DNA of 64,000 bases from Desulfobacteraceae bacterium Eth-SRB1 (lineage in GTDB: Bacteria > Desulfobacterota > Desulfobacteria > Desulfobacterales > ETH-SRB1). The position numbers and the translations under genes are program-made. This document shows positions 25,750 through 35,393 of this stretch, piece by piece. The stretch covers positions 328,976 to 392,975 of the forward strand of contig RPGP01000029.1 of assembly GCA_004193555.1 (NCBI GenBank). The letters are read 5' to 3'. Within the stretch, counting starts at the first letter, position 1; each line of letters starts with the position of its first letter. A model generated the notes under the pieces. It saw nothing but the letters and a program-made list of their open reading frames with translations. It was not told where the DNA came from and searched no databases.

Positions 25750-26005
25750 CTCACGCAAAGGCGCAAAGACGCAAAGATTTTAAAGCTATAACCCATTGAC
25801 AACTCTGGAAATACTTTCCTCTTTCCATATATATTATTTCACCACTTGCTTTTCTGTCCTCCGACTTCTGCCCTCTGACCTCTGTTTCTTCTGCTTTTCC
25901 CATTCAGCATTCGATGTCGGAGTCTGCGCTTACCTGGACGTTCGACGTTCATCTCTTTTCTTTCCTCTATCCCCTTTAGCGTCTTAGCGCCTTTGCGTGA
26001 GCCAG
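25750..26005. repeat. E-type long composite palindrome, copy 2 flanking the amidase gene
   Basis: This block begins CTCACGCAAAGGCGCAAAGA and ends CCTTTGCGTGAGCCAG, with inner words TTTCACCACTTGCTTTTCTG, CTCCGACTTCTGCCCTCT and GATGTCGGAGTCTGCGCTTA shared with copy 1. Together the two blocks form direct repeats around the amidase gene. It fills most of the 292-bp gap 25725-26016. Confidence 0.9.
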
Positions 26006-26016
26006 ACCCTAATCCC

Positions 26017-28635
26017 TCAATCCTTCAACTCTTCCTGCAATTCATTTAAATAATTTAATGCTTCAAGCGGGGTCATTTTCGATATATCAAAATTTTGCAG
26101 TCTGTTTATTACAACAGATTTCGATTGATTAAAAAGATTGAGCTGTACAGGCTTTTTTTTTATGGAATTTTCACAATCTTCAATAACAAGGGAACCGTTT
26201 AATCTTTTTTGCCTGTTTTCAATATCAAAAAGTATCTTTTTTGCACGCTTTATAACCATGTCAGGAATACCGGCAAGACGTGCAACCTGAATTCCATAGC
26301 TTCGATTTGTTCCACCTTCAACCAGCTTTCTTAAGAAAATTATTTCATCGTTCCATTCACTGACAGCAATATTGAAATTTTTTATCCTGGGTTTTATTGC
26401 CGCAAGCTCTGTTAATTCATGATAATGGGTGGCAAAAAGTGTTTTAACTCCCTTGCCTTTTAAGTCGTGGAGGTGTTCTGCAACCGCCCATGCAATGCTA
26501 AGACCGTCAAAGGTACTGGTGCCCCTTCCGATCTCATCCATAATAATCAGACTTTGCCTCGTAGCATTGTTTAAAATATTTGCGGTCTCCTGCATCTCCA
26601 CCATGAATGTGCTTTGCCCCTGGGAAAGTTTATCAAGGGCTCCTACACGGGTAAATATCCTGTCTGTTACGCTGATTAAAGCTGTGCCTGCCGGCACAAA
26701 TGAACCCATCTGCGCCATTAAAACCAGAAGCGCTACCTGCCGCAACACCGTAGATTTGCCGGCCATATTTGGGCCGGTTATGATAAGTATCTGATTTTCA
26801 TCATTATCCATTCTGATGCTGTTTGGAACAAAACGCTCTCCAATAATCATCTTTTCCACAACCGGATGGCGTCCATCATCTATGGAAATCGATCCGTCGG
26901 ATGTGATTTCAGGTCTATGGTAATCATTCTGAGCGGCAATTTCCGCAAAATTAAGCAAACAATCAAGCCCGGCTAAAAATGATGCAATCTTTTGAATGGT
27001 TGTATTATTCTTTTTTACCTCCGCTCTTATTTTATTGAAAATCTCGTATTCAAGAGCCGCCCTCCGGTCTTCAGCGTCCAGCACCTTTTTTTCATATTCT
27101 TTAAGTTCATCTGTAATAAACCTTTCTGCGTTTACAAGGGTCTGCTTCCGGGTATAGTGTTGCGGAACAGCGTGCGCACGGCTTTTAGAAATCTCTATGT
27201 AGTAACCGAACACTTTATTATACCTTACTTTCAGGGAAGTTATACCGGTTAACTCCTTTTCTTTAACCTCTAATCCGGCAAGCCAGCCTTTGCCGTCACG
27301 ACTGATTTTAATAAATTCATCAAGCTGCCTGTTGAACCCAGTTTTGATAATACCCCCTTCATTTATTGTCGGAGGAGCATCTTCCCGTATTGCCGTTTCG
27401 ATAAGCTTTGCAAGATCTTCAATATTATCAAGAGGTTCATCCCATTGGAACAGGTCGGATTTAAAGTTTGAAAGCAGATAAAATATTTCCGGCAAACTAC
27501 TGAGGGAACGCTTTAAAGCAACAAGATCCCTTGCATTGGAATATCCCATTGTAATTTTGCTTCCAAGACGTTCAAGATCGTAAACCGATTTTAAGCTTTC
27601 CCTGATACTTTTGCGAACCTCGGTATTATCCTTTGCCTCTTCAACAGCGTCATGTCTTGACCGGATTTTTTCCATATCTAACAACGGATATCTAATCCAT
27701 GTTTTCAGAAGCCTTCCTCCCATGGAAGTAACTGTCCGGTCAATTATTTCAAGGAGTGTTCCCTCCTTGCCGCCCGTTTGTATGTTTTTGATTAGTTCCA
27801 GATTTCGACAACTTAAATCATCAACCACTAAAAAATTGGCAAGTGAATATGTTTCGATTTTTGTTACATGTTCGATTTTTTGTTTCTGTGTTTCCTGAAC
27901 ATAATATATAACTGCTCCGGCAGCGCCTATACCGGCCTGTAAATTCTCACATCCAAATCCTTCCAACGAAACGGTTTTAAATAGATCAACAAGCCTTTCA
28001 CGTCCCCTGTTATATTTAAAAATTTCGTTATCCAGGAAGGTTATAGATTTTCCGGATACTGCATTTATTATTTGCGCAAAAAACGGATCATTTTTAGATA
28101 ATTCAGGCAGGATAATTTCACTTGGAGACACGCGATGGATTTCATCAACAATTGAGCGCAAATCGGTTGATTCTGATACACGAAAAGTACCGGTTGAGAT
28201 ATCAAGATAAGACAGCCCTGCAATATCATTTTCTCGTGATAGAGAAAGAAGATAATTATTTGATTTTTCTTCTAATAATTCATTGTCGACAATCATCCCC
28301 GGGGTGATGACGCGTACAACATCCCTTTTTACCAGACCCTTTGCCATGGAAGGATCTTCCATCTGATCACATATTGCGACTTTGAAACCATTCTCAACAA
28401 GACGGAAAATATAACTCTGTGCTGCTCTGAACGGCACACCGCACATGGGCACGGGAGATTCATCCTTTTTATTTCTGGATGTTAAGGTAATTTCGAGTAT
28501 CCTCGACGCAACCTCGGCATCCTTAAAAAACATCTCATAAAAATCTCCCATACGGTAAAACAGTATTGCATCAGAGTATTTATCTTTAATCGATAAATAC
28601 TGTTTTATCATGGGGGTAATTTTAGGAAGGCTCAT
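26017..28635 (-). CDS. mutS: DNA mismatch repair ATPase MutS
   Basis: An 872-aa protein of standard MutS1 length. The mismatch-wedge motif FYRMGDFYEMF (F-x-E) lies near residue 30. Walker A is TGPNMAGKST, with the DEIGRGTSTFDG and FATHYHELTEL motifs following, and the C-terminal tail contains the helix-turn-helix dimer region. The ATG at 28635 (MSLPKITPM) lies within the last codons of lapA; an upstream TTG is less likely. It recognises mispairs and small loops and recruits MutL, which is not in the window. Confidence 0.98.
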   Translation of the reverse strand: MSLPKITPMIKQYLSIKDKYSDAILFYRMGDFYEMFFKDAEVASRILEITLTSRNKKDESPVPMCGVPFRAAQSYIFRLVENGFKVAICDQMEDPSMAKGLVKRDVVRVITPGMIVDNELLEEKSNNYLLSLSRENDIAGLSYLDISTGTFRVSESTDLRSIVDEIHRVSPSEIILPELSKNDPFFAQIINAVSGKSITFLDNEIFKYNRGRERLVDLFKTVSLEGFGCENLQAGIGAAGAVIYYVQETQKQKIEHVTKIETYSLANFLVVDDLSCRNLELIKNIQTGGKEGTLLEIIDRTVTSMGGRLLKTWIRYPLLDMEKIRSRHDAVEEAKDNTEVRKSIRESLKSVYDLERLGSKITMGYSNARDLVALKRSLSSLPEIFYLLSNFKSDLFQWDEPLDNIEDLAKLIETAIREDAPPTINEGGIIKTGFNRQLDEFIKISRDGKGWLAGLEVKEKELTGITSLKVRYNKVFGYYIEISKSRAHAVPQHYTRKQTLVNAERFITDELKEYEKKVLDAEDRRAALEYEIFNKIRAEVKKNNTTIQKIASFLAGLDCLLNFAEIAAQNDYHRPEITSDGSISIDDGRHPVVEKMIIGERFVPNSIRMDNDENQILIITGPNMAGKSTVLRQVALLVLMAQMGSFVPAGTALISVTDRIFTRVGALDKLSQGQSTFMVEMQETANILNNATRQSLIIMDEIGRGTSTFDGLSIAWAVAEHLHDLKGKGVKTLFATHYHELTELAAIKPRIKNFNIAVSEWNDEIIFLRKLVEGGTNRSYGIQVARLAGIPDMVIKRAKKILFDIENRQKRLNGSLVIEDCENSIKKKPVQLNLFNQSKSVVINRLQNFDISKMTPLEALNYLNELQEELKD

Positions 28636-28990
28636 GAATTTCTTTATTGTTTTCAACAACTTCTAACGGGATGCTCTGGGAAGATTCCAGTTTGCTTTGC
28701 AGCGCAAGTATTTCTTGCTGTTGTGAATCAACTACAGCTTTCTGCTCTTTAATAGCTTTTCTATATTTTAAACGTCCTGCAAGACCGGAAAGAAAGGCTA
28801 TAAGGAACCCGATTAAAAAGCATACAAGATAAATAACGGCATTGGGTAATTCAGGTGCATGATGCTCACCCAAAGCCATAAGGTCTAATTTAAAGTTCTG
28901 TTTTGCTGTAAATATATCCTGGTTCTGAAAAGCAAGAAGCACAAGAAATACTACAACTATTATCCAGAAAAAAACTTTAATATTTTTCAT
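28622..28990 (-). CDS. LapA-domain (DUF1049) inner-membrane protein
   Basis: A 122-aa protein with two transmembrane segments (FFWIIVVVFLVLLAFQNQ and VIYLVCFLIGFLIAFLSGLA) and a cytoplasmic coiled tail (EQKAVVDSQQQEILALQSKL). This is the LapA_dom layout, related to LapA/LapB envelope-assembly factors. The F-QN motif after helix 1 is typical. Its end overlaps the mutS start by 14 bp, so the two are co-transcribed. There is no LapB-like gene next to it. Confidence 0.8.
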   Translation of the reverse strand: MKNIKVFFWIIVVVFLVLLAFQNQDIFTAKQNFKLDLMALGEHHAPELPNAVIYLVCFLIGFLIAFLSGLAGRLKYRKAIKEQKAVVDSQQQEILALQSKLESSQSIPLEVVENNKEIHEPS

Positions 28991-29018
28991 AATAATATAT
29001 CTCCTCTATCATTATTTG

Positions 29019-29169
29019 ATGAAATCGTAAAAAGTCGAATTCATCAGGTGTTACGTGTTAGGTGTTAAGATAGGACATTTAACTGTCATATCAAGCTCTT
29101 AACACTTAACACCTGACACTTAACACAGTTCGTAAAAAGTGGTTTTTGGACTTTTTACGAGACCATCAA
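29019..29169. repeat. B-type composite palindrome upstream of lapA
   Basis: The left end carries TCGTAAAAAGTCGAATTCATC, then GGTGTTACGTGTTAGGTGTT. The core CATTTAACTGTCATATCAAG (29076-29095) is followed by CTTAACACTTAACACCTG, and the element closes with the hairpin TTCGTAAAAAGTGG/GGACTTTTTACGAG. The core is shared, in either orientation, with elements at 35.2, 47.8, 51.2 and 53.9 kb. Confidence 0.85.
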
Positions 29170-29202
29170 ATTTATTTGGCATACAATTTTACCATCTTAA
29201 AC

Positions 29203-29940
29203 TCAACACTTTTTCCCATGTATCGGCACAATTTCAAGCTTCCCCCACATGCCTATCTCATCGCCCATGATAACTATCAGACCTGCAACTCCTTTTATAC
29301 TTTTCCCGAAATCTACAGACTTTTGAATATCTGCTTTTGATCTGATCTGATTGCAAATCGAAGTTGCGGCCGCGTCTGCAAGGGAACATGATTCTGATAC
29401 AACGGATACCGCATCGGCCATTCCAAGGCTGAAAGAGTGTCCAACAGTGCCTGAAGATGTGCAAACAGAAAGAGCCTTTCTTGCTGAATCGACACGTAAC
29501 CCGATTTGCATGCTTAAAGGAGATCCGCCTGCATAAATTGCAACCGTAACCGGGCTGTCAGCCTTGATAAAAACATCTCCGCCGTTTTCAACAATAACCT
29601 CATCAGAATATGATAATAGACCATGTCCGACATGTTCGGCAATAGCGCCGGCTACTGCAGCCATCGGGCCAACACCGGCTTTTTCGCCTGCTTTTGCCAT
29701 ATTTTTTACTATAACCGGCGCAGGGCCATTTATACGCCAGGGATTAAGGGTTGTTACAAAATTTTGATGTTTCTCAATATATGCTTCTATATAACCTCTG
29801 TGCCGCAGTATAAAATCCCTTGTGATCTTCTCAAAAGGCCTTGTTGCATGCACAAAAAGATCTGTTTCTTTTACAGATGCTCTAAAAGAAACCAGATTCT
29901 CCTTTTGTGTAAGGTTGCGATATGTTCGTTTTTGATGCAT
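29203..29940 (-). CDS. UPF0280 (ApbE-like) family protein
   Basis: A 245-aa protein of the UPF0280 family, structurally related to the ApbE flavin transferase fold. Visible conserved segments are GVGPMAAVAGAIAEHVG, VIVENGGDVFI, GTVGHSFSLGMADAVSV and ADAAATSICNQI. Biochemical function is not established; related archaeal and deltaproteobacterial copies are often annotated as thiamine-biosynthesis-like without proof. It starts 1 bp after the dgt stop, so the two form a tight pair. Confidence 0.85.
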   Translation of the reverse strand: MHQKRTYRNLTQKENLVSFRASVKETDLFVHATRPFEKITRDFILRHRGYIEAYIEKHQNFVTTLNPWRINGPAPVIVKNMAKAGEKAGVGPMAAVAGAIAEHVGHGLLSYSDEVIVENGGDVFIKADSPVTVAIYAGGSPLSMQIGLRVDSARKALSVCTSSGTVGHSFSLGMADAVSVVSESCSLADAAATSICNQIRSKADIQKSVDFGKSIKGVAGLIVIMGDEIGMWGKLEIVPIHGKKC

Positions 29941-29941
29941 T

Positions 29942-31093
29942 TTAACAGAACTGCGGCTCAGGTTTCATGGCTTGAGGACACTGCCTCAAAAAATACTGAT
30001 CTGTCATACCGGCTATAAAATCCCTTACAATCTCCTCTTTGCAATGATTGTCAATATATTCTTCAGACATATCCTGTAAAAATTTTGTAAAAATTACCGA
30101 AGAGCGGTTTTTATTTTCAATATCTTTAAGATACCTTTCAAAAAGCATCTCAACTATCTGTTTTATTGCATTTAAATGCTTTTTTATTTTAGGATTCATA
30201 TAGATATATTCGAGATTGAAATCTTTCAGCCTTTTCAAAGCTGCTGAGACTTCTCCGCTAAAGGAAATACAGCTCTTCTGATAGCTGTTGTTAATGATAT
30301 CTGTTACAAGATTATATACGATTGTACCGTTTGTATTTCCCAGCAGTTTTACGCTTTCATCCGGGATATCAGTCCTTTTAATTATATTCAGCCGGATGGC
30401 ATCCTCAATATCACGTCCAATATAACTTATTGTATCTGCCATCCGAACAACACATCCTTCCATTGTCATCGGTATTAATTGAATCTCGGGGTCAACTTTT
30501 TTTGCTATTATTTCTTTATCAAGTGTTTCAAATGTCTTATCACCTTCAGGTTCAAGTATTTGATTATGTATTTCACCGTCATGGCAAAGAATTCCATCAA
30601 GGGTCTGGAGGCACAGATTCCATCCTTTTCCTTTGCGTTCAACCTTGTCCAAGAACTGAACGCTTTGAACACTATGCTGGAAGTATCCGATATTATGAAC
30701 TCTGCAAAGCCCGGACAACAGTTTTTCCCCATCATGACCAAATGGAGTATGACCGATATCATGCCCTATGGCAATTGCCTCAATAAGATCCTCGTTTAAT
30801 CTCAAAAAACGTCCAATAGTTCTGGCTATTTTCGACACAAGCTGGACATGAAGCATCCTGTGAGTAATATGGTCATTTTTGATAAGATAAAAGACCTGGG
30901 TTTTGTCGATATATCGCGTATAGGCTCGGGAATGGAGAATCCTGTCAACATCCTGAGAAAATGCCTGGCGATAACCTGTTTTTAGACGTTCTTCGTTTGT
31001 ACGGCGCAAAGCATATGAACTTAGAGTGGCTGAGTTTGAGAATATGTCAGTCTCTCTCTTGTTTAAAAAATCTTTAATTGTTTGTAGTGTCAC
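29942..31093 (-). CDS. dgt: Deoxyguanosinetriphosphate triphosphohydrolase-like protein
   Basis: A 383-aa HD-domain dNTPase of the Dgt-like group that hydrolyses dNTPs to nucleosides plus tripolyphosphate. Metal ligands lie in ITHRMLHVQLV (His), AIAIGHDIGHTPFGH (His-Asp) and MADTISYIGRDIED (Asp). The start codon is GTG with GAGG seven bases upstream. It is followed at once by the UPF0280 gene. It acts in nucleotide-pool control and sometimes in phage restriction. Confidence 0.92.
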   Translation of the reverse strand: MTLQTIKDFLNKRETDIFSNSATLSSYALRRTNEERLKTGYRQAFSQDVDRILHSRAYTRYIDKTQVFYLIKNDHITHRMLHVQLVSKIARTIGRFLRLNEDLIEAIAIGHDIGHTPFGHDGEKLLSGLCRVHNIGYFQHSVQSVQFLDKVERKGKGWNLCLQTLDGILCHDGEIHNQILEPEGDKTFETLDKEIIAKKVDPEIQLIPMTMEGCVVRMADTISYIGRDIEDAIRLNIIKRTDIPDESVKLLGNTNGTIVYNLVTDIINNSYQKSCISFSGEVSAALKRLKDFNLEYIYMNPKIKKHLNAIKQIVEMLFERYLKDIENKNRSSVIFTKFLQDMSEEYIDNHCKEEIVRDFIAGMTDQYFLRQCPQAMKPEPQFC

Positions 31094-31237
31094 ATTCAGA
31101 CCTCTTTGGATTTATGATTTATGATTGTCGATTGTTGGAATCGCTTCGCTCTATCTTTTCTTACGCCCTACGCCTTTTCCCTTCGCAGCTGAAAGCCACT
31201 CCCACTCGACCACTCAACAATCATAAATCGACAATCT

Positions 31238-32032
31238 TCAATCCATGGGGTTTAATACAAATACAGAAGGTGAAACCGATATGTCTGCCCAGTACCTTTG
31301 GATATCCAGTTGAAATCTGTTCCCATTACCGCCCAAAAATACCAGTCGTAAAGGAACATCGTAACCGTTTATAGTCTGCATCCTGTCAAATACAACGCTA
31401 TATAACAGGGAGCCGGTATCATCAAACACCTCAACCTTACGAACATTATTTTTGCTGCCGTCAACGTATATTTTTTCAATAATATTTCCCCATCTCTTTT
31501 TTAAAATAAGGAGATATCCATTTTCGGGGTCATCTTTTATTATAGATTCAACCTCATGTTTATAAACCGGAATGCGACCGGCTAACAGGGAGAGGATATC
31601 ACATGCTTTGATGGGTATGGAAATGATTTTTTTCAGATTTGATTTGGTGGAACGTTTTTTATAATATCGCTGCTGGACATGAGAAACAAAATAAAGCCAC
31701 CTGCCGTCACTTGAAAATGTGACTATAGGTTGCCATGAAACGTTTCTAATGACAATACGAAGCATGTCCGGCTCCGATCCCACCCAGACCGCGTTTGTTA
31801 TTATGTCCTTTTTATCATTTTTCCAGAATGTTATCTTTCCGATGCCCTTGAAGGTTTTCAGGTTTATATTTCTATTTTGCAAAGATAAAAGCAGATCGCG
31901 TGCTTCATATAAATCTTCAGAAGTTTTTGCCTTTAAAGATTTATCTGAAACCGTTCCGGTGAGGCTGCTGCAGGCAGAAAGAAAAAAAGCAGCAGCAAAA
32001 AGGATAATTGCATATTTCATTGCCAAATTCAT
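31238..32032 (-). CDS. DUF4292-like/LolB-fold outer-membrane lipoprotein
   Basis: A 264-aa lipoprotein with a signal peptide and lipobox FLSAC (Cys about 21). The remaining beta-rich domain (TFKGIGKITFWKNDKKD, MLRIVIRNVSWQPIVTFSSD, RKVEVFDDTGSLLYSVVFDR) fits the LolA/LolB-type lipid-binding fold of DUF4292 proteins. It probably sits at the periplasmic face of the outer membrane. The start at 32032 is one of two close ATGs; the other is 32020. GAGGAA just upstream comes from the end of an E-type repeat. It lies downstream of the TPR lipoprotein gene. Confidence 0.75.
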   Translation of the reverse strand: MNLAMKYAIILFAAAFFLSACSSLTGTVSDKSLKAKTSEDLYEARDLLLSLQNRNINLKTFKGIGKITFWKNDKKDIITNAVWVGSEPDMLRIVIRNVSWQPIVTFSSDGRWLYFVSHVQQRYYKKRSTKSNLKKIISIPIKACDILSLLAGRIPVYKHEVESIIKDDPENGYLLILKKRWGNIIEKIYVDGSKNNVRKVEVFDDTGSLLYSVVFDRMQTINGYDVPLRLVFLGGNGNRFQLDIQRYWADISVSPSVFVLNPMD

Positions 32033-32036
32033 TTCC

Positions 32037-32175
32037 TCACGCAAAGACGCTAAGATTTTAAAACTATAATACATTAATGACAACCAGAGCATAAAGAATT
32101 CAAATAGCCTAATACCTCAACCCACTAAATCTCTCCGACCTCTGATCTCTTTCCCCTTAGCGCCTTTGCGTGAGC
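32037..32175. repeat. E-type palindrome between the TPR and DUF4292 lipoprotein genes
   Basis: CTCACGCAAAGACGCTAAGA at the left pairs with CTTAGCGCCTTTGCGTGAGC at the right, with TTTTAAAACTATAAT beside the left arm and CTCTCCGACCTCTGATCTC near the right. It is the same family as the blocks around the amidase gene, but without the long middle. Confidence 0.85.
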
Positions 32176-32188
32176 CAACTCTGAACCC

Positions 32189-33901
32189 CTATTCGCCAAT
32201 CAGCTCATGGATCTTTTTTTCAAGAATTGTTTTATCATTTTTCTTGTGCCGCAAAGATCGTTTATATAATTTTATTGCATTTTTCTTCTCATTAATCTTC
32301 ATATAGGCATCTCCAAGATGTTCCAGAATAATAGGGTCATCAGGAACAAGGCCGGCAGCCTTTTCCAGGAGTTTTACGGCTTTTCTGAAATACCCTTTTT
32401 TGAAATATACCCATCCAAGACTGTCTGTAATATAACCGTCATCAGGCTTGTATTTTAATGCCTCCTTGATAAGCTGCTCAGCCTCATCAAGGTTCTCTCC
32501 CAATTCAACATATGTATAGCCAAGATAATTCAAGGCATTGGCATTTTTCGGCTCGAGTTTTATCACGGTCTTCATGGCTTCAATGCAGGCCTTTTTATTG
32601 CTCCACTTATCATATACCACTCCGAGACGAAAATGGAGCTTAGCATCATCAGGATCGATTTCAATGCCCTGCTTAAAGAGCTGTATGGCTTTTTCAAATT
32701 CCTCTGTCTCTTCATAAAAGGTTCCAAGATAGAGCATATATTCAGGATTGTCCGGAAAGTTTTTTACTATTTTTTTTAAAAAGTTTATTGCCTCCCCGAT
32801 TTTTTTCTGCTCCTGATATAAAAATGCAATATGAATTACAGAGTTCTGATAGAATCTTGAATCCGGCGCCACCTTTTTAAAACTGACTATGGCTGCGTCT
32901 TTATCCTTTTTTATATCGTATACAATTCCAATAACATAATGAAGATCAGAGCTGTCCGGCGCGCCTTTAAGCATCCCTTCAAGAATTATTGAGGCCGCGT
33001 TATATTTCTTTTTATCAATGTAGCGCTCAGAAACCTCTAATATGATATCCGGATCTGATATACTCCTTGCGCCCAGATCCTTTAAAAGTTTTGCGGAATC
33101 CTTTTTCATCCCTTTTTTATTATAATAATAACCAAGCTCCATGGCAGCCTGGCTGTTTTCGGGATTTCTTTCCAGTATATCTCTGTATATCTGAGGAATC
33201 TTTTTCGCATCCCCTGTTTTTTCATATAGTTTTATTAACTCTAAACGGGGCTCCTCAAGCGCTGGCTCCAGTTCTGATGTTTTTAGAAATTCCCTTTCAG
33301 CATCAGCAACATTGCCCTGTTTTGCATGAATTTTGCCGATATAAAAATGCCCTGCATATGAATCGGGAAACTTCTCGACCAACTTTTCATATAACTCCAT
33401 GGCTCTATACATGTCCCCTTCTTCCATATAAAGTCCGCCAAGAAGCAAATATATTTTTCTCTGTTCTGGATCAGCACCAATAATTTTTTCATATGCATCC
33501 TTAGCTGAATTAAAATCCTTCAGATTCTGTTTTATACCTCCATACATGATAAGAGCTTTAATGTTGTCCGGCTCCTTTTCTAAAATACTTTCAATAACAC
33601 TTAATGCCTTCTGATGATCCTTATAGCCAAGGTAAAGTATTGCAAGCTCTCTCTTCAGGTATGATGAATCAGGATCGCTTTTAATCGCTTCCCGAAGATA
33701 ATATATAGCCTTATCCGAATTTCCCTTTTTTCTTTGCAGTTGTGCCTCTGTAAAATTGTAATACCGGCTTTCAGGCCTTGTAGAAACCACAGGCTTAATA
33801 TCGGTCGGCTGGGCTGTCTTTTTAGTTGCAGCGCAGCCTGAACAAAAAAGGATGAACATAATTAGATAAATAGACGTTTTTTTAATCAAAACAACTCTCA
33901 T
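32189..33901 (-). CDS. TPR-repeat lipoprotein
   Basis: A 570-aa protein with a lipoprotein signal (YLIMFILFCSGC, Cys about 23) followed by about fourteen tetratricopeptide repeats from residue 50 to 560 (for example NSDKAIYYLREAIKSDPDSS and IQLFKQGIEIDPDDAKLHFR). TPR superhelices serve as protein-docking scaffolds. As an outer-membrane lipoprotein upstream of the DUF4292 gene it may take part in envelope assembly, but no partner is identified. A second copy of this gene type is not in the window. Confidence 0.88.
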   Translation of the reverse strand: MRVVLIKKTSIYLIMFILFCSGCAATKKTAQPTDIKPVVSTRPESRYYNFTEAQLQRKKGNSDKAIYYLREAIKSDPDSSYLKRELAILYLGYKDHQKALSVIESILEKEPDNIKALIMYGGIKQNLKDFNSAKDAYEKIIGADPEQRKIYLLLGGLYMEEGDMYRAMELYEKLVEKFPDSYAGHFYIGKIHAKQGNVADAEREFLKTSELEPALEEPRLELIKLYEKTGDAKKIPQIYRDILERNPENSQAAMELGYYYNKKGMKKDSAKLLKDLGARSISDPDIILEVSERYIDKKKYNAASIILEGMLKGAPDSSDLHYVIGIVYDIKKDKDAAIVSFKKVAPDSRFYQNSVIHIAFLYQEQKKIGEAINFLKKIVKNFPDNPEYMLYLGTFYEETEEFEKAIQLFKQGIEIDPDDAKLHFRLGVVYDKWSNKKACIEAMKTVIKLEPKNANALNYLGYTYVELGENLDEAEQLIKEALKYKPDDGYITDSLGWVYFKKGYFRKAVKLLEKAAGLVPDDPIILEHLGDAYMKINEKKNAIKLYKRSLRHKKNDKTILEKKIHELIGE

Positions 33902-34144
33902 AATAATTTTAATAATGGTAACAGGTTACGGTTAAAGCCTCCGGCTCGTAGAGCCTGCGCCACGGAGAGGTTTTTACGGTTGGCCGCCAAGCCCCTGCCC
34001 GCTCGCCGAGCTTGCGAGGCAAACGGGTCAATATTTTTAACACGTTTAATTCTCATCGTTTTTTAACCGTGAACTGTGAACCGTGAACCCAACAACCTGA
34101 GTAGTTACTTTAATTCAAAATTAGTTAAAGTTACTTTAGGCGCT
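33902..34144. repeat. Repeat-filled gap between the sigma-factor and TPR genes
   Basis: This gap has no gene. It holds a GC-rich hairpin (CCTGCCCGCTCGCCGAGC with GCGAGGCAAACGGG, about 34006-34027), C-type words (AACCGTGAACTGTGAACCG, 34070-34088), the word CCTGAGTAGTTACTTT (34097-34112, also at 61.44 kb) and an A-type end (TTTAGGCGCTTTAG) that overlaps the sigma-factor stop codon. Confidence 0.65.
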
Positions 34145-35107
34145 TTAGATATATGAATCAAAGTCCGGTAGTTCCCGTTTAAAATATTCTTTCATCTTCT
34201 TTAAAATGTTTTTTTCAACCTGGCGGACACGCTCCCTTGATATCTCGTAACGGTTGCCAAGCTCCTGTAATGTAACAGAGGAATCAGAAAAAATGCGCTG
34301 GTCAAATATCTCAAGCTCCCTTTTTGTCAATTTTTTCCTGAATTCAGCAATTTTATCATGAAGAAGGGATTCCATTTCCTTCTTTGCTACCTGCTCCTCT
34401 ATGGATTCTGATTCCGTTTGTAAAACCTCAACCCTTTCCGTGTCGGAATCTTCCTTTATTGGCGCATCAAGAGATACATCCCAGCCATTAAGCCGCTGGT
34501 CCATATCCACTATTTCTCGTTCAGACACACCCAATCTCTGTGAAAGCAGTTTAGGCTTCGGATCAAACCCCTCATCAATAAGCTTCTGCTTTTCCTTTTT
34601 TAATTTAAAAAAAAGTTTTCTCTGTCCCTGGGTGGTTCCAATCTTCACAAGACGCCAGTTATCCATTATAAATTTAAGGATATAAGCCTTTATCCAGAAG
34701 GATGCATAATATGAAAACTTAACATTCTTATACGGATCAAACTTTCTTACAGCCTGCATAAGCCCTACATTACCTTCCTGGATCAGGTCTAAAAGATTCT
34801 GCATCCATACTCTCTGAAATTCCAGCGCTATTTTTACAACAAGCCTGAGATTGGAAGTTACCATAATGTAGGCGGAGTCCCTGTCGTCATGCTCATAAAC
34901 CTCTATAGCAAGCTTTCTTTCTTCCTCTCTCGTTAGAAGATTATACCGGCTTATCTCCGTAAGATATCGCTGAACCGGATCATACTTTACAAGAGAGTTG
35001 TCAGAAGATTTTCCAGCAGGCTTTTTAATATATCTCTTTGGATCGGAAGTATCTATTTTATCCTGACCAACCTTGGATTTTTTATTTTTATCTTTTCTTT
35101 TTTTCAT
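34145..35107 (-). CDS. rpoH: RpoH-like sigma-70 family factor
   Basis: A 320-aa group 3-like sigma factor with regions 1.2 (VQRYLTEISRYNLLTREEE), 2 (LLDLIQEGNVGLMQAVRKFD, SYYASFWIKAYILKFI), 3 and 4 (VTLQELGNRYEISRERVRQV). Just after region 2 the string QRKLFFKLKK matches the RpoH box QRKLFFNLR closely, which favours a heat-shock sigma. The acidic linker VSLDAPIKEDSDTERVEVLQ fits as well. The ATG at 35107 begins MKKRKDK after a B-type repeat; an upstream TTG opening is rejected. The stop codon lies in an A-type repeat word. Confidence 0.85.
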   Translation of the reverse strand: MKKRKDKNKKSKVGQDKIDTSDPKRYIKKPAGKSSDNSLVKYDPVQRYLTEISRYNLLTREEERKLAIEVYEHDDRDSAYIMVTSNLRLVVKIALEFQRVWMQNLLDLIQEGNVGLMQAVRKFDPYKNVKFSYYASFWIKAYILKFIMDNWRLVKIGTTQGQRKLFFKLKKEKQKLIDEGFDPKPKLLSQRLGVSEREIVDMDQRLNGWDVSLDAPIKEDSDTERVEVLQTESESIEEQVAKKEMESLLHDKIAEFRKKLTKRELEIFDQRIFSDSSVTLQELGNRYEISRERVRQVEKNILKKMKEYFKRELPDFDSYI

Positions 35108-35116
35108 AATAACGTT

Positions 35117-35222
35117 GATGGTGTCGTAAAAAGTCAAAAAAACTACTTTTTGCGAACAGTGTTAAGGGTCAACTGTTTGATATGACAATTAAATGTTTTA
35201 TCTTAACACCTAACACTTAATC
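35117..35222. repeat. B-type composite palindrome between rpoH-like gene and tRNA-Arg
   Basis: GTCGTAAAAAGTC and ACTTTTTGCGAAC form the left hairpin. The core TTGATATGACAATTAAATG (35177-35195) follows, then CTTAACACCTAACACTTAA. It ends beside the tRNA promoter, so one terminal module is missing or replaced. Confidence 0.8.
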
Positions 35223-35225
35223 AAT

Positions 35226-35253
35226 TTGATTTTTTATAGACACTTTGTATAAT
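35226..35253 (+). promoter_or_regulatory. Sigma-70-type promoter for tRNA-Arg
   Basis: TTGATT at 35226-35231 and TATAAT at 35248-35253 are separated by 16 bp, a good housekeeping promoter. It would start transcription near 35260, about 20 bp before the tRNA. It begins right at the end of the B-type palindrome. Confidence 0.65.
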
Positions 35254-35278
35254 ATCTGCTAAATAAATCCACTCATGT

Positions 35279-35355
<77 letters not shown>

Positions 35356-35393
35356 AAAATCTAAATATACATTTTATTAGTGAAAATTTCAAT

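Noticed and set aside
29203-29940. Assignment of the UPF0280 gene as thiamine-biosynthesis ApbE
   Set aside because: Only the fold is related; the flavin-transferase signature is not visible, so no function is claimed.
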